From contig CM060970.1 in NCBI GenBank assembly GCA_030765045.1, positions 50,030,076 to 50,094,075 on the forward strand: a stretch of 64,000 bases of DNA. Direction: 5' to 3'. Positions 1-11,446 of this stretch are shown piece after piece. Position numbers and translations under genes: made by a program. The notes under the pieces are model-generated. The model was not told the origin of the DNA. It saw only the letters and a program-made list of their open reading frames with translations, and made no database searches. The DNA is from Tenodera sinensis (lineage: Eukaryota; Arthropoda; Insecta; Mantodea; Mantidae). Position 1 is the stretch's first letter. Each line of letters begins with the position of its first letter.

Positions 1-566
1 ATTTAAATTAGAAAAATTGCACTTTTACAAGACTAGTTTGTAGAATTATGTGACTGTTAAACATCAGACTTTTTTCATCGTCATCCCCGAGGACTTAGTA
101 ATGGCAAATAGCACGCCCCTGAGAAGTATGCTCTCCCGCGCAATTTACTGCTGACAACTCAACATGTCGATGTAATTGCAGGCAGAGTAATGCTAGCCAA
201 TATCGGGAAGCTATCCCCAGACATTAAATCTAGAGTATTCTGTACATCGATTGCTGGCGCCGCAGTATTCCGTTCTTGGCGCCATGCAAGCGACGGCGTC
301 GTTCCTTTATTCTCTGGAGACTTGAAATATTGCTAAGATTATATTTGTACCTGAGAAGGTTCGTTGTCGAGATTAGGGTTATGTACCCCTCTAGAAGCTA
401 TTTACTGCTCTGAAAGCTGGGATTTAAACACAGGTTATGCGACAACCGCCGAGTACGTGAATTTGTAATCTGGCATTGTTATGATTCTAAAATTTGTGCT
501 TTTAAAGCAGAGATATATTGCTTGTACTTTAAATTTCCACAGCTACCATAAAAGTAGTGATGGAAT
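1..566. other. no gene recognised
   Basis: Unique-looking sequence. Positions 70-310 are somewhat richer in G and C than the rest, but no open frame, splice-bounded exon or repeat was recognised. Confidence 0.4.
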
Positions 567-570
567 GTTA

Positions 571-636
571 CTATTTATCTACTTACTTATCTATTTATTT
601 ATCTATTTATTCATTCATCCATTCATCTATTTATTT
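571..636. repeat. imperfect TCTATTTATTTA/TCATTCA low-complexity tract
   Basis: Degenerate tandem of CTATTTAT and TCATTCAT units. It creates a short Tyr/Ile/Ser-rich open frame across 557-742 that is not a gene. Confidence 0.8.
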
Positions 637-1682
637 GTGCCAAGTACAGACTAAGTTACGCCTTGGAAACAATACGTGTTCTTCAATTGCAACAAAAAGG
701 CAACAAATTGTGGGTTCCTTTAAATTTACACAAAACCGTTGAAAAAGTTTTTAATTATTCAATTTTCTTTGAATATAGCCATAAATCAAGAACCTTCAAT
801 CAATAATAATTCATCCAGGTGATGATAAATTTTTGATAACATTTTTTTTTCTGGAAAACTATAAACTTTTCAACATTTTGGTATTAGATTTTCTTGTTAT
901 TCACAACATGAGAAATTTGCTGTTAAAGTCTGGCGGATCATTTTACTTCCACTCTGTATATCTCAAGTAATGTATGTTAATATGAATGGATATATGTATA
1001 TATTAATTTTCTTACCAACGCCATAGCAGGCCTTCCTATAGCAATGCTAGCTTCTCCCCCCTCCCCCTCCCCCCGGCTTTATCTGCACTATTCATTTTAA
1101 ACCCAGATAAATACGAGTAAAATAATTTTCAATATAAATATTTCTACCCACCACTGACACACGTCTTTTCCCATTTTTTATCTTAAAGGTTCCCTTGCTG
1201 TAATTCGGTCAACCTATAAAAATAAAGAAATTGTTCTATGTACAAAAAGTCCTTAAAAATTTAGCTTCATTTATATTAAAGGTTCAAAGGTTCAATACCT
1301 TTACCGTTTAAATGCCTGAGAAAATACGGCCTGTTAGTTTGTGTTTGTTCTAATATCTTTTATTTGAATTCAGTTCTTCTTCTTCTTACACTTTTGCGCA
1401 TTAAAATGTTTAAATGATGTCGCTTGTAACCAATCTTGTTCCAAATTTCAGCAGACTCAGAAGGAATGAACTTAAAAATTGGCATGTAGTTTATTCTACA
1501 CTTTTAAATTACTAAATATATGACAATCCATTCTACTACTGAGAATAAATTGCTGCAAAATAGTATATTATGCAACGAGACTATAATATCAGTAATTAGC
1601 ATGTTAGTTTCATCATTTTCATACGAGCATCTTAATTTCTGTTATAATCAAGTTTCGTACGATTATTTGTGCCCAAGAGTGT
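637..1682. other. no gene recognised
   Basis: AT-rich sequence with a pyrimidine run (CCCCCCTCCCCCTCC) near 1055-1072. The string CTTCCACTCTGTA near 945-957 resembles a Tc1/mariner end read backwards, but I found no partner, so no element is called. Confidence 0.4.
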
Positions 1683-1850
1683 TTAAGTAGCTCCTCAGTT
1701 GGCCCCTTAGGGACCTAAAGAGGCTGAGTGCACCAAGGGCCAGGTGTCCCAACGAGCGAAAATCCCCACGCCGGTACCGGGGATTGAACCCGGGTCTCCC
1801 GCTTGGGCAACAGCAGCAACACTACCATCGTGCTAAGGAGACCACTGAAA
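1683..1850 (-). mobile_element. tRNA-derived SINE
   Basis: On the minus strand a Pol III box A-like stretch (TTAGCACGATGGTAGTG) precedes a good box B (GGGTTCAATCCCC), followed by a non-tRNA body. This head-body layout is typical of SINEs. The intact box B suggests recent origin or a recent tRNA-like head. No convincing target duplication was found. Confidence 0.6.
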
Positions 1851-2034
1851 TTTATCATAAGCTATGACTATCTACTAACTTAAATTGTATAGGATGATAA
1901 ATTTAATTGCCTCCTCATATGGAATTAATGCGATATGAAACGATTTATCTATTTAGATTAGTAAAATATAGGGCACGCAAAGATAAAAATCGGAGTGTTA
2001 TATTCATGAATTTCTCTGTCCATTATTCAACGAC

Positions 2035-2447
2035 TATTATAAAATCTGATTCTTCTATACAGGTACTCTATTTTAATTGAGATAAACATTTGTAGAATCC
2101 TTTTATTATATATTTGTTGTATATGCATTGGGAATAGGGGAATAAAATAGGTTTAAGCGATAGTCAACTCTTAAGAGCTAGTCAGTACATGATGACCTTA
2201 AAATATTGTCTTTGCATGAGAAGAGGGGAGAAAAAAAGCGAATAACGCCTTTCCATTTGACAAAAGTATAAGGATTGAAAAATTCAAACCAATAACAAGG
2301 ATACCTTGGAAATGTTAATTCTACGGAAAGTATATAACATGAATGTTTTGCTTTAACAAGATCTACATTTTCATATGGTATATGGTATGAGTCTGTCTCT
2401 TTGGTTTACTAGTTATGGGTCATCCAGAATGACAAGGACATCATAGA
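2035..2447 (+). repeat. family A repeat, copy 1 (partial, interrupted)
   Basis: Shares the family A order of landmarks: a GAGATAAACATTTG box, the AGGCGATAGTCAA-type box (TTTAAGCGATAGTCAA), the pyrimidine-rich TTTCCATTTGACAAAAGT box and TTACTAGTTATG. It runs into copy 2 at about 2490, inside its own GAAAATAAAACATTTCG segment, so copy 2 appears inserted in copy 1. No coding potential. Confidence 0.7.
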
Positions 2448-2490
2448 TTGCTTTCAGCAATGTTTGAGAAAATAAAACATTTCGAAAAAA

Positions 2491-3425
2491 ATCTGATGTA
2501 TTGCACTCGTAACTTTCTCCATCCTTGTATTAACCATTCTTACAAACTCTTATTCCTTATCTTCTTCATATTAGTCGAGATAAACATTTGCAGCAATTAC
2601 CTTACTACTGACTTTATTACAGATACAAGGGGAATATGGAAATACAGTAGGCTTTGAGCGATAGTCAAACATTTCAGTTGTTTTTGCACGGCCAAACAGA
2701 TAAGAAACGAATAGCGATCTTCCGTTTGAGAAAAGTTTAGGTACTGAAAAACTCACAAAAATAATAAGGAATATCTCGGAAATGGTTCACTCCACAAAAA
2801 AAAATTGCATTTAGACACAACTTGTGTGTTTTGAGATCTCTTACGGTTTACTAGTTATGCAAAAGTAATCCAGGGTAAACAGAACTACATGGGCTATAGC
2901 CAGAAAATTCAATATATACTTTAAATTGACATAAAAAACCTTAAATATGACATTTTAATCAAAATCGTTAGCCATTTTTAGATAAATAAAAATTTTAGAT
3001 AAATGTTCCATATAAAGATAATACAGGGTGGAGAAATTTTCTTCAAAATCTTCGTGTTGCAAGCTTGAAAGATGTTAAACTTAAGTACCAACTTTAGTTT
3101 TTAAACGATTTTTTGCCTCCTTCTAAAAAGGCTTTTTTTTTTTTTTTTTTTTTTTTTATTCATGAGGCCTCAAAACATATTTCCGGTGAAAAGTCGACAT
3201 CGAAATTTTGGGCCAAATACAAATACCTACTGTGCGTAGCAGAGAAAGTAAAAATGGTTATGCGATTGATAAGTTTAGGGTAGTGGATTTAGTTGAAAAT
3301 ATTTTTATCACATCCTTGAAAGGTGCAGAACATTCAGTGCAGACACATTTATTTCGGATGAAATCTTGGTGTCGAATTTTTGGATGGAATGCTTCTTATG
3401 GTAAATACATAGAGAGAAAGTAAAA
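2491..3425 (+). repeat. family A repeat, copy 2 (near full length)
   Basis: About 935 bp, from ATCTGATGTATTGCACTC to GAGAGAAAGTAAAA. It contains all the family landmarks, including a T-run at 3132-3157 and ATATTTCCGGTGAAA. The short frames inside (for example 3208-3423) are not conserved between copies and I treat them as non-coding. This is the longest copy and a good seed for a consensus. Confidence 0.8.
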
Positions 3426-4254
3426 AAAGCAACGATTCAAACCTCACGAAGCGTTTCATCATGCCTGTAAAATAAAAAATGTAAGAGAGAAAAGAAAGCA
3501 GGAAAGAAAAACAGAAGATGGGAACAAAGGATGGGAAAAGGAAGAAGATAATTAGGATATTCGGGAAGAAGCACGAACTTTTTCTTCACAGTCGATCTTC
3601 CCTTTCAAGCTACTGTCGTTGCATAAGAGTTTTTGCCTCTTCTCTGTGATAAGCTTATGCAAATGTGAGTTACATGAAGGTTCTACGCTGTGTTGAACAT
3701 TTCAAGGAGCTTTTCTTGCCGTGAAAGTTTTTACCTATATGCTAAACTACATAACAAAATAATGATTGTAACTACCTAAGTGCTCTGAATATTCCTCTCT
3801 TCTAGCTTAGACTTGCAATATATACGGCAGCACATAGAAGAATCGCATATGTGAATATTAGGTATAATTTACGAGAATTTATCTGAAAAAATGGTAATGT
3901 GAACAAAATGATATGAATATACACACATATCTTTATTCTCTCTCTTCTGCTTAGTTATAATAACGAGAAGTGTTCCACTCAAAAATTCGATACTAATATG
4001 TTACCGTAAATACAGATCTCCAGATCAAACTTTCCAGACGTATGTATTTGTTTGTGTTTGCATGACTGTAACTGAAAAGCGCAAAGTGGGTTACCAACCA
4101 ACCTTAGTGGTTAAGTCCCGTGTCAGCCAAAGATAGGACAAGAAAATCCTCCTCCCTATGCATGGAAATTTTTTCCTTTTGCTCTTGCCTCAAAAATATC
4201 TAAGGATTTTGATTAAAATTGCATATGTTTGCGCGCTAAAATAAAATACGTATC
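3426..4254. other. no gene recognised
   Basis: A purine-rich stretch at 3470-3560 is followed by AT-rich sequence. A short family A-like segment (CTCAAAAATATC...TTTTGATTAAAATTG) lies near 4188-4222. No exon or element border is evident. Confidence 0.4.
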
Positions 4255-4372
4255 AAAATGTCTTCAAATGACCTAGTTGTCACCGTTCCCTCAAACACCA
4301 CTCACTCACTCACTCACTCACTCACTCACTCACTCACTCACTCACTCACTCACTCACTCACTCACTCACTCA
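4255..4372 (+). mobile_element. 3' end of a non-LTR retrotransposon with (CACT)n tail
   Basis: The string AAATGACCTAGTTGTCACC followed by TCCCTCAAACACC runs directly into a perfect (CACT)n tract at 4299-4372. The same junction (AAATGACCTCGTTGTCGTCGG, TCCCTAAACCCC, then CACTCA repeats) ends the inserted element at 45550-46869. The shared end followed by short tandem repeats points to a non-LTR element whose 3' terminus is a microsatellite rather than poly(A). Confidence 0.5.
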
Positions 4373-4525
4373 TTTGAATGACGTTTCTATTAAATCGGTA
4401 AGCCTATGAGATATAATATTGCTGCACCAAAAGCAGATTTCATTAAAAAGTGGATTTATGACTAGTAATGTTTTTGTGGCGTTAAACATGTCCAGATATT
4501 ATTTGTTATTGGGGGAATACAGTAC

Positions 4526-5139
4526 TGTGACACAGGGCTCGGTGCACAACAATGGACGGTCGGGGCTGGTTTGCTTGACACCATATGCCGGGCAGGCGAG
4601 AATAGGGTGTTCGAGGTCAGGCTACCCCGTGTAACTTTGTGTTTACGTGATTGTAACAATGGAAGCGGCAGAGACAAAAGGTACTTTTCTAGCGCCTTCT
4701 CGAGACTTCTAGCCGAGTCATTTCCGGTGCGTGTGTGTGGACCTCAAGAATGATCGGTTTAACATCATCCGCCATGTATAAGGACAGGAGGTAGCAACAG
4801 AGTGAGTTTAGTTTTAAAGTTAGGGCTACCGTTACGAGTCGGTCAGTGTGTGAGTGAGTGTGAGCTAGCTGTGTGTGTGTGTCGTCATGAAAGTTACGTT
4901 GAAAGGAGATCAACGAGCGTCGAGTGATTGTACGCCGTAGTTTAGAGTATAAGAGACAGAGAAGGTGAAGAAAGATATTGAAAGGACTGAGCAAGGTTAT
5001 GGGAAGAACAATGTGAGTTGTGATAGCTTGAGGGACTGTAGATTGTATTAATGTGTTAATAACGAGAAGAAAACTGAATTTGTGTTAAATTTTAGAAGAC
5101 AATAAAGTGCAAGACTGTTTTTGCCATTTTCTTACAATA
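4526..5139 (+). mobile_element. solo LTR, LTR family 1 (most complete copy)
   Basis: Begins TGTGACACAGGGCTCGG and ends CTTACAATA. It carries a late AATAAA polyadenylation signal at about 5101 and a repetitive GAGTGTGAGC/GTGTGTGT leader. It aligns in order with sequences at 10880, 35444 and 53375. No internal gag-pol follows, so it is a solo LTR or fragment, probably of a Gypsy- or BEL-type element (known-family inference). No clean target duplication was seen. Confidence 0.6.
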
Positions 5140-5195
5140 ATTTCTCTGCTTGATCTTAGGTGGTAGAGAATGTTAGGCGACAGGATTCCGAGTCT

Positions 5196-5352
5196 ATTTG
5201 TTAACGACGTTGTCAATTGCCAATATCTGAGATGGGGCTGTCGTGTTTGAGCATATTTAAAAGGTATCGGTCTAGGCCGGGTTTGAACCCACTACCTTGG
5301 GATCAGTAGCCCAGGGTCTAACAAACTTAGCTACCCAGAGCGACTGGCTGTC
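5196..5352 (-). mobile_element. tRNA-derived SINE, family S1
   Basis: Read on the minus strand: tRNA-like head with AAGGTAGTGGGTTCAAACCC box B, then a body containing CGACAGCCCCATCTC and a tail with TTGACAACGTCGTTAACAA. The same head and body occur on the plus strand at 10160-10340 and 34156-34372. Confidence 0.65.
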
Positions 5353-6804
5353 ACAGAATCGTGGGTAAGATGTTTTTCCGGTTAGTCATCGATACAGATG
5401 CTAAAATCTCGCAGTTTTATCTCCTGACACGAATTAAAGTCTCACCTAGGCCGGAACACTAATTTAGATAGCAGTTCATTAATAAACCGTGAGCGGCAGT
5501 TTGATGGGAAGTCCAACTGCGTGGGGCGACGACTCCTCCCCGTCCAATTACACGTCGGTCCACTTAGTTTGTCTAGCGCCATTGTTTCCCAGTCTGGCTC
5601 GGCTCACGTTTTAAATATTCCGAATGAATTACAGCAATTTAAACGTCCGCCGGAACTGCCAACACAAGGCACAAGCTCACAGCCAATTTATTTTATTGTT
5701 TCTGTGGACTCAGCTATTTCAGATTTTACCTTTTCGTGTTTACCTTTCGTAACGCAATATTCACTAAGATAATTGTTTATTAACGAGCCACAGAAATATC
5801 ATATTACCAATATTGTGTCAAAGTTTAATATATCAACCATAAAAACTAACTTTCTATAAGCTATTATCTAAGCAGATGTTTCATTTGTTTCAACACTTAT
5901 AGAGGAAAATGGAAGATAATGATAAATCTATTGAAAAAATAGAATGTACTCCGCTTGACATTTTGAACGAAGCCAAGAGTGCTGAGGGTTTATTAATTCC
6001 CGAAAAATCAAAAGATGTTTACGAAAAATGAATGAGGTGATTCTTGTGTTTGAATGTTGCTGCACTTGCGAGAATGACGATTTCAGATTTTGTTACCGGC
6101 ACATTGGAGAATATTACGTTGTGACGATGACGACGTAATTTCTGTCTTGTTGCCATGGTAATTATGTCATTCATTTTCTGCCAGAAAAAGGGAAATCTCG
6201 AACCATTTATACCCTCATAAGTTGCTTTAATGCTAGGATTGCATAAAGTAAATGAAATATAAGTACTGCATAAATACATATAAAAGGCACAGTCAGTCAT
6301 TTGTTGACCTATTTTGGAAATGTATAACACAAGGTTTGGGATATTCAGGACAAACTTTGGTAAACTAAATCCATGGAATTGGCTTTACATTTTTTGCAAG
6401 TGATTTCCTAGGCGCTGAGGTAAGCAGGGAGACATTGTATGATTTTAGGCGAAATATTACCCCAAGTTGTTGTACCGTCCAACACGTGCAGTATTTACAC
6501 AATACATGCTGACGCTTGCTGGCAAAGTGCGAAGAAATGTGACCAGCTCAAACTTGGTATTTAAACTTAGTGTTTTTGACAAGACCTGTCGCTATCGGCT
6601 AAGTGTATAGCAGAACTCTGTGTCAGTCGTAACTTATTTTTGCGACCTGTTGTTCTTGCATCAATCATCAGGACAATGCAATACAATTGTGCTGGAACCG
6701 TTTAAAGGTAGACGAAGCTCCCTGTTTTGCATGGGGATCTGCAATTACATTACCACCATTCCCTCATGCCCTGGAATCCAATTAGGCTAAGCCTGTTGTG
6801 TTTG
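5353..6804. other. no gene recognised
   Basis: No exon, repeat or element was recognised. Open frames of 83 codons (5521-5772, plus) and 103 codons (6019-6330, minus) have no recognisable domain and no splice-site support. Confidence 0.4.
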
Positions 6805-7140
6805 GTCTATTCAATGAGGATTGGTGGTGGTGGTGATGACGACAATAATGATGATTTAAATGTAAGGGCGCTCAACTACTTGATCATCAGCACCCTTATA
6901 AAACGGATCGTGGTGAAAGCCAGAGATAAATTGTAATAGAAAATAAAAATAACAGTAAAAAGCAAATGTATATAAACATACCAAACAAAGAGGTAAAAGC
7001 CAGAATTAAAACATTTTAAAAAGGGCCGGAAAAGTATGGAATATCGATATCTTAAGATTTCAAATTCTTACGTTCATGCTTATCTTTGCTAAACGCTCCA
7101 AAACTCTTTCGACCACAAGGGTTGGTAGTACTGTGAAGAA
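6805..7140 (+). repeat. dispersed repeat family C, copy 1
   Basis: Shares with 7250-7535 the succession GCTCAACTACTTGATCATCAG, AAATGGATC-type box, GAGATAAA, a long A-rich stretch, and CCAAAACTCTTTCGA. Starts after a GATGATGAC-type microsatellite. Probably a SINE or non-coding element tail; the class is not determined. Confidence 0.55.
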
Positions 7141-7249
7141 TTACAGAAAAACAAACTTTACATTGTGAAAACTGTTACATAACAAGCGCTTATAACAGAA
7201 ACTTATCAAGAAATTTCTTAAGACAGGCTTTATTATTGACAATGTTTAC

Positions 7250-7535
7250 ACTCTTGGCCGATAATGTAGCTGCTGATGATGTAATTTTAAGAGTGCCCAA
7301 CTACTCGGTCATCTGCGCCGTTATTAAATGGATCTTGGCAAAAGCGAGGGATAAAACTGATATAAAATAAAACAAACATGGATAAATAAACCAAACTAAT
7401 GACGCTAAAATCAGAATTAAATCAAATTTTCATGCGTAAAATTCTAAATCTCTGTATTGATGTTTGACATTTATACACATTTCAAAATTCTTTCGAACAC
7501 TTATCGTCCACCAGGACCTCTGCAAGAGACTCTTG
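7250..7535 (+). repeat. dispersed repeat family C, copy 2
   Basis: Same orientation as copy 1, about 110 bp downstream. Landmarks are GATGATGTAATTTTAAGAG, CCCAACTACTCGGTCATC, GAGGGATAAAACTG and CAAAATTCTTTCGAACAC. The separate A-rich linkers are diverged, so this is not a recent tandem duplication. Confidence 0.55.
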
Positions 7536-7852
7536 GCCGATAACCTATTGATTCGTTATTTGACATTGAACTACCATAATTTATTTTGTAGCACCTGTTG
7601 CCCAACATAATTTACAAAAATTCCCTGTTTTCATGTTCGTGAGTGAACACCAATTTAAGTACTGAAGTTTAGATATTCCGAAGATGTGACAATCAAATCT
7701 CTCCATTCCGAACTAGTTTTCCTGGAATTGCTTTTGTGTCGTATACTTGGAAGGATGAGTGAGTGAGTCAGGGAGGAGTGAGAATGTAAGTGAGAGAGGG
7801 AGGGAGGTCGGGAGGGCCCCGTCGACAACGGGGTCACTTGGGCCCAGCATTT

Positions 7853-8065
7853 TTGGAAGATACTGGACCAAGTTCGATATTTAACAGATTTTTTTTTAAG
7901 TTACGCCGTTTGCAGACACTCGGATAGATCTTTTTCAATTTGTTTATATAATCAGTGAAGGAGTCTCAAAACATGTACCTCCAGTGAAATCTCAGAATCC
8001 AATTTTTGTGTGGAAATCAATCTTCGTCCAATTACTGTAAGTTATAGCACAGAAAGCAAAGGCAC
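7853..8065 (+). repeat. family A repeat, copy 3 (3' part only)
   Basis: Matches only the last quarter of family A: a T-run and AAGTTACGCC, CAGACACTCG, GAGTCTCAAAACATGTA, CCAGTGAAATCTC and GCACAGAAAGCAAAG. 5'-truncated or heavily decayed. Confidence 0.55.
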
Positions 8066-8704
8066 AACTTAGTGCAGAGGTCAATAAAAAAACTACTAAA
8101 ACCTCAGCCAATCTTTTGGGTTAGGTATTCTGCTTTATCAACCACAAATATATAAGGAAGGAAATGGGTCAGAAAAGGACAACGCCCAGTTGACGTGACC
8201 TAAATGGCAGCCCCAAGAGACCAAAAGGCACGTGTTCCGTGTCGCATTAAACATGGCTTTCCTAATAATAATATATTTGACATATGTACGCTTACATGCC
8301 AGGAAACGCCTATGACTTTACTGTTGTTTACTAGGGACGCACCGGCTATGTATATATTTTGGAATTACTTATAAGGTCTAGTTTTAGAGCTCCAACATCT
8401 TGAGGTCAATGCAGTGAAACTTTACCGAGTCAGGTGACTTTTTTTTAGTTTTTATTTATGGGCGCCCTTTAACGGCTGTGGTCTAGATGCTCATCTCAAA
8501 TGCCTTCAGAATATTTGCTTGTTGACCCCAGTCCTCTCTTTTGATCCAATGACTCATATTTCTCATTTCTCCGTTCAACATAGAGATTTCCTCGAGAATG
8601 CTCTGTTAAAATATCCATACGAATTATCACTTGGTTGAAAAACAATTTATTACACATTATAATCAAAATAGAACTTCATTTCAATTTGACAGTTTTTTAT
8701 TTTC
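8066..8704. other. no gene recognised
   Basis: AT-rich with no clear repeat. The stretch 8460-8600 could belong to the minus-strand LINE that follows, but I cannot show it. Confidence 0.35.
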
Positions 8705-9060
8705 ATATCCTGAATGTCATCAAGTACATCACCTAATCATCTTAAATTTATATACATTGGGCTCCATTTATATATTCTTTTAACCATTCTATCATCCGGG
8801 GTCCGATTTATGTGTCCAAATCATCGTAATCTTAAAGCTTTTACGTGGTTAATGATACTTTCATTTTTGATTAATTCAGTTAATTCGTTATTATAATGTG
8901 TTCTCTATGTATTATTTTGTTTCACTGCTCCAAATATAGCACGTAATATCCTTTTGTTTACTTGTTTCATTAAGGACCCAGGTTTCACACGCAATGTTAC
9001 AATATAGGTCTGATAATGGATTTATATAATCTTATTTTTGCTGACTTGGGTACTAGCTTA
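8705..9060 (-). pseudogene. decayed C-terminus of a non-LTR retrotransposon ORF2
   Basis: Minus-strand conceptual translation gives fragments matching the end of LINE reverse-transcriptase proteins: LYKSIIRPIL, then the position of a C-E-T-W-like motif (interrupted by stops), then a basic segment with FGH-like and RMIEWLKEYI-like stretches. The layout (Y-K-S-I-I-R-P followed by a post-RT basic tail) is characteristic of the RTE/Jockey/CR1 group. Many stops and frameshifts are present, so it is an old, 5'-truncated copy with no function expected. A similar C-terminal fragment is at 61205-61437 on the other strand. Confidence 0.6.
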
Positions 9061-9683
9061 CTTCTGTAAGTCCTGTGACAAAGTTATGCACAGTACATAG
9101 TATGCATTGTTTACAAGAAATTAAAATCATATAAAAACCATTATCACATAAAATAACATCTTTTGTTAGTAAGGTATTAATCCACAGTCTTCAGTTTTAA
9201 ACACTCGTGGCATTTGAAAGAAGTTTGAATTACACTGCCAAATATTTTGATAGGATACAAAAACAATGCGGTTGAAATACGCAGTATAATCTTAATGACA
9301 GGTGGCGTTTGAAAACGGTAGAAAAACTAAGGAGATTGAGGGAGGTGTAGTGACCGGTAGGGATCAAGGCCTACGCCGAGGTTTTACTGTACTTGCTAAT
9401 TTTTATGTGTATATAAGCTATTTGTTATGTGTATCTACCATTAGTAATTGCTTCGCAGGCCTTCATATTAGCCACCTGTTTCAAACTTCTTTCCATCGGG
9501 TCTTGCTTCTGATTCCATTGTCGTTATGAATAATGGTAACAGAAGTTTATGCTAGGTTATACGTCGTTATGTTAATAACATATCTCCTGAAGGGCCCCTA
9601 ATGTGTGATACACCTCTTGCACAAATGAATTTATTAGGACATTGGAAAAATAATGGAAACACTCGATAGGATCACAAATTTAA
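9061..9683. other. no gene recognised
   Basis: No recognisable element. The segment around 9637-9665 (TAGGACATTGGAAAAATAAT) lies just beyond the stop-side end of the mariner remnant and may include its terminal inverted repeat, but a matching partner was not found. Confidence 0.35.
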
Positions 9684-10650
9684 CTTAATTTATAGTCTCC
9701 TGCCAGGTCAACAATACGTTGCCAAATTCTTGGAGGGCTGCGCACTCCATCTGGTGCACCATTTCTGGACATCTCTCTAACTGATCGATCCAAACTCTGA
9801 ATGTCAAGTCTTGATTGAAATCGAATGTCTCGTAGAAGTTCTTTGACCTCTGGTACAAGGGTTCATGTCTGGTGAATTTTGCGGATGTTTCCCAATTCCA
9901 CCTTCTAAATAAATTCCTTACTGTTGCGGCTGCATGGTAATGAGCGTTATCGTGCAACATCACAGGACCCCCAATGGCCTCAGCTCATTTACGACGCCAT
10001 GCTGGGTGCAAATGGTGTAACTAGTAATAGTCTCCATTAATGAGGTACAGTATGTATTTTGATTATGTCTTCATAATCGTAACAAACAGTAATCTTGAGT
10101 TTGGAAAAATCCTGCAACGCTCGGTGCGCTGAATCTGTAAGTCGCTTGATATTTGTTTCAGCCCAGGCGTATACAAACCTATCCACGGCTCATCCCTCAG
10201 TCTGCGTCTACTGCTGCTAAGGTCGTGGGTTCAAACCCGGCCCACAGCGATAGTTTCTAAGCTTATTTAAAAGCGACAGCCCCAGATTTACCGTTGCTGA
10301 TATAATCCTGGTAACTGACAGCGTCGTTTACAAAGAAAAAAATTCACGTTTCATCTATTGTGATAACACGACGAAGAAAGGGCTCATATTTGTGTTTATA
10401 TCGTTCCAAATGCATTCTACTGTCTCCATTTGCTCTCACTTTCCAATTTATTGAGTGTGCGGAACCCATGGGGACAAACGTTTCACCTTTTCAGTTTTTT
10501 CCTAAATGATATGGACAGTCGGTGCTGCAGTACCAACTCCCTAGAAAATTTCCACACATGTGCAGTGTCTATCATCTTCCAATAAAGCCGTTACGGTGAT
10601 CGCCTGTTGCAGCAGCGGGTCAACCAGCATGTGCCCTGTATTGACATTCC
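9684..10650 (-). pseudogene. decayed mariner-like transposase, split by a SINE
   Basis: Minus-strand translation recovers mariner landmarks in order. First is a KRLSPWVPH-type linker after the helix-turn-helix region (about 10490-10440). After the SINE insertion at 10160-10340 come a PVMLHDNAHYHAA block (second catalytic Asp, near 9963), an NSPDMNPC block in a shifted frame, and a C-terminal SLDRSVREMSRNGAPDGVR block ending near 9684. In the family the last block is followed by an R-x-W and G-D-Y motif, both visible here. At least one frameshift lies between the HDN and SPDMNP blocks, and the third catalytic Asp, expected just after N-P-C, is not encoded. The element is inactive. Terminal repeats were not resolved. 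Tc1/mariner superfamily is well supported; the exact subfamily is not. Confidence 0.75.
10160..10340 (+). mobile_element. tRNA-derived SINE, family S1, inserted in mariner remnant
   Basis: Contains AAGGTCGTGGGTTCAAACCC (box B), AAAAGCGACAGCCCCAG and a GGTAACTGACAGCGTCGTT tail, matching 34156-34372 (plus) and 5196-5352 (minus). It interrupts the transposase reading, so it postdates the mariner copy. Confidence 0.7.
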
Positions 10651-10879
10651 TTTCTTTCTTAGCGGAAAGCTTTCTACCCATCTTGCAATGGTTCAATAAG
10701 GTGTCACTTCTCTCCCAGAAGTTTTTGCAATACTCTAAAGCACTGACCTGCAGGTTTAACTCTTGCAACTTGAATTTTTATGAGGCATCTTTGTTCATCT
10801 GTTCTGAGCATTGTTTTAGGGTGGTGTTACTGAATGTGATAAACATTCAATGTATTCACAACATATTATTACTTTGAGA

Positions 10880-11112
10880 CCCTTTGCTTGCGCAGTGTGA
10901 GTTAGTGAGTGCGCATTAATTTTGTAAGACAAAGAGAGAACTAAAAGACAGAAAATTGTGTGTTACGGCTACAGAACACAACAGCTGTGAGTTGTAATAT
11001 CACGAAGGTCTGTGGACTGTATTAGCGTAAGTAAAACAGAACTGTGATAATGTACATTCAATCGGGGAAAATAAAGAAAAAAAATAACTACTGTACTTTT
11101 GCCTTTTGTCAC
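10880..11112 (+). mobile_element. LTR family 1, 3' half
   Basis: Shares GCTGTGAGTTGTAATATCACGAA with the LTR at 53375, the following GACTGTATTA-type box with 4526, an AATAAAG signal near 11070, and a GTCACAATA end. Only the downstream half is present. Confidence 0.55.
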
Positions 11113-11446
11113 AATACTGTAAGATTAAAATTGTCACCAATTCGGTCTCTGATATACAATAGTGTTATCAGTACTTTTCAAATGCCCTAATATTTATGAC
11201 GATTCTACTTGCCAAAGGAAAAGAAGATTCTATAACATTCCATTCATTGTAACTGGAGAGTCGCCAGTGAAACGATGAACACTTTCATCTTATAACTTTG
11301 AACCAGTGAAGTTAGTTTCGCGATAATTATTAATAGGACCCCCGGTAACAGAAATGTAGACATATACTTACATAGACCCCACCAAAGTCTTGTTGTAACA
11401 GAAAAGGAGATCAAGGATCTAGGAATCTACCTGGGGAGCGTAATAT

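Noticed and set aside
4299..4372. Telomere- or CRISPR-like array
   Set aside because: A simple CACT tetranucleotide tract at a retroelement end; no spacers.
4689..4994. 101-codon minus-strand frame
   Set aside because: Lies antisense within LTR family 1 and is not conserved in the other LTR copies.
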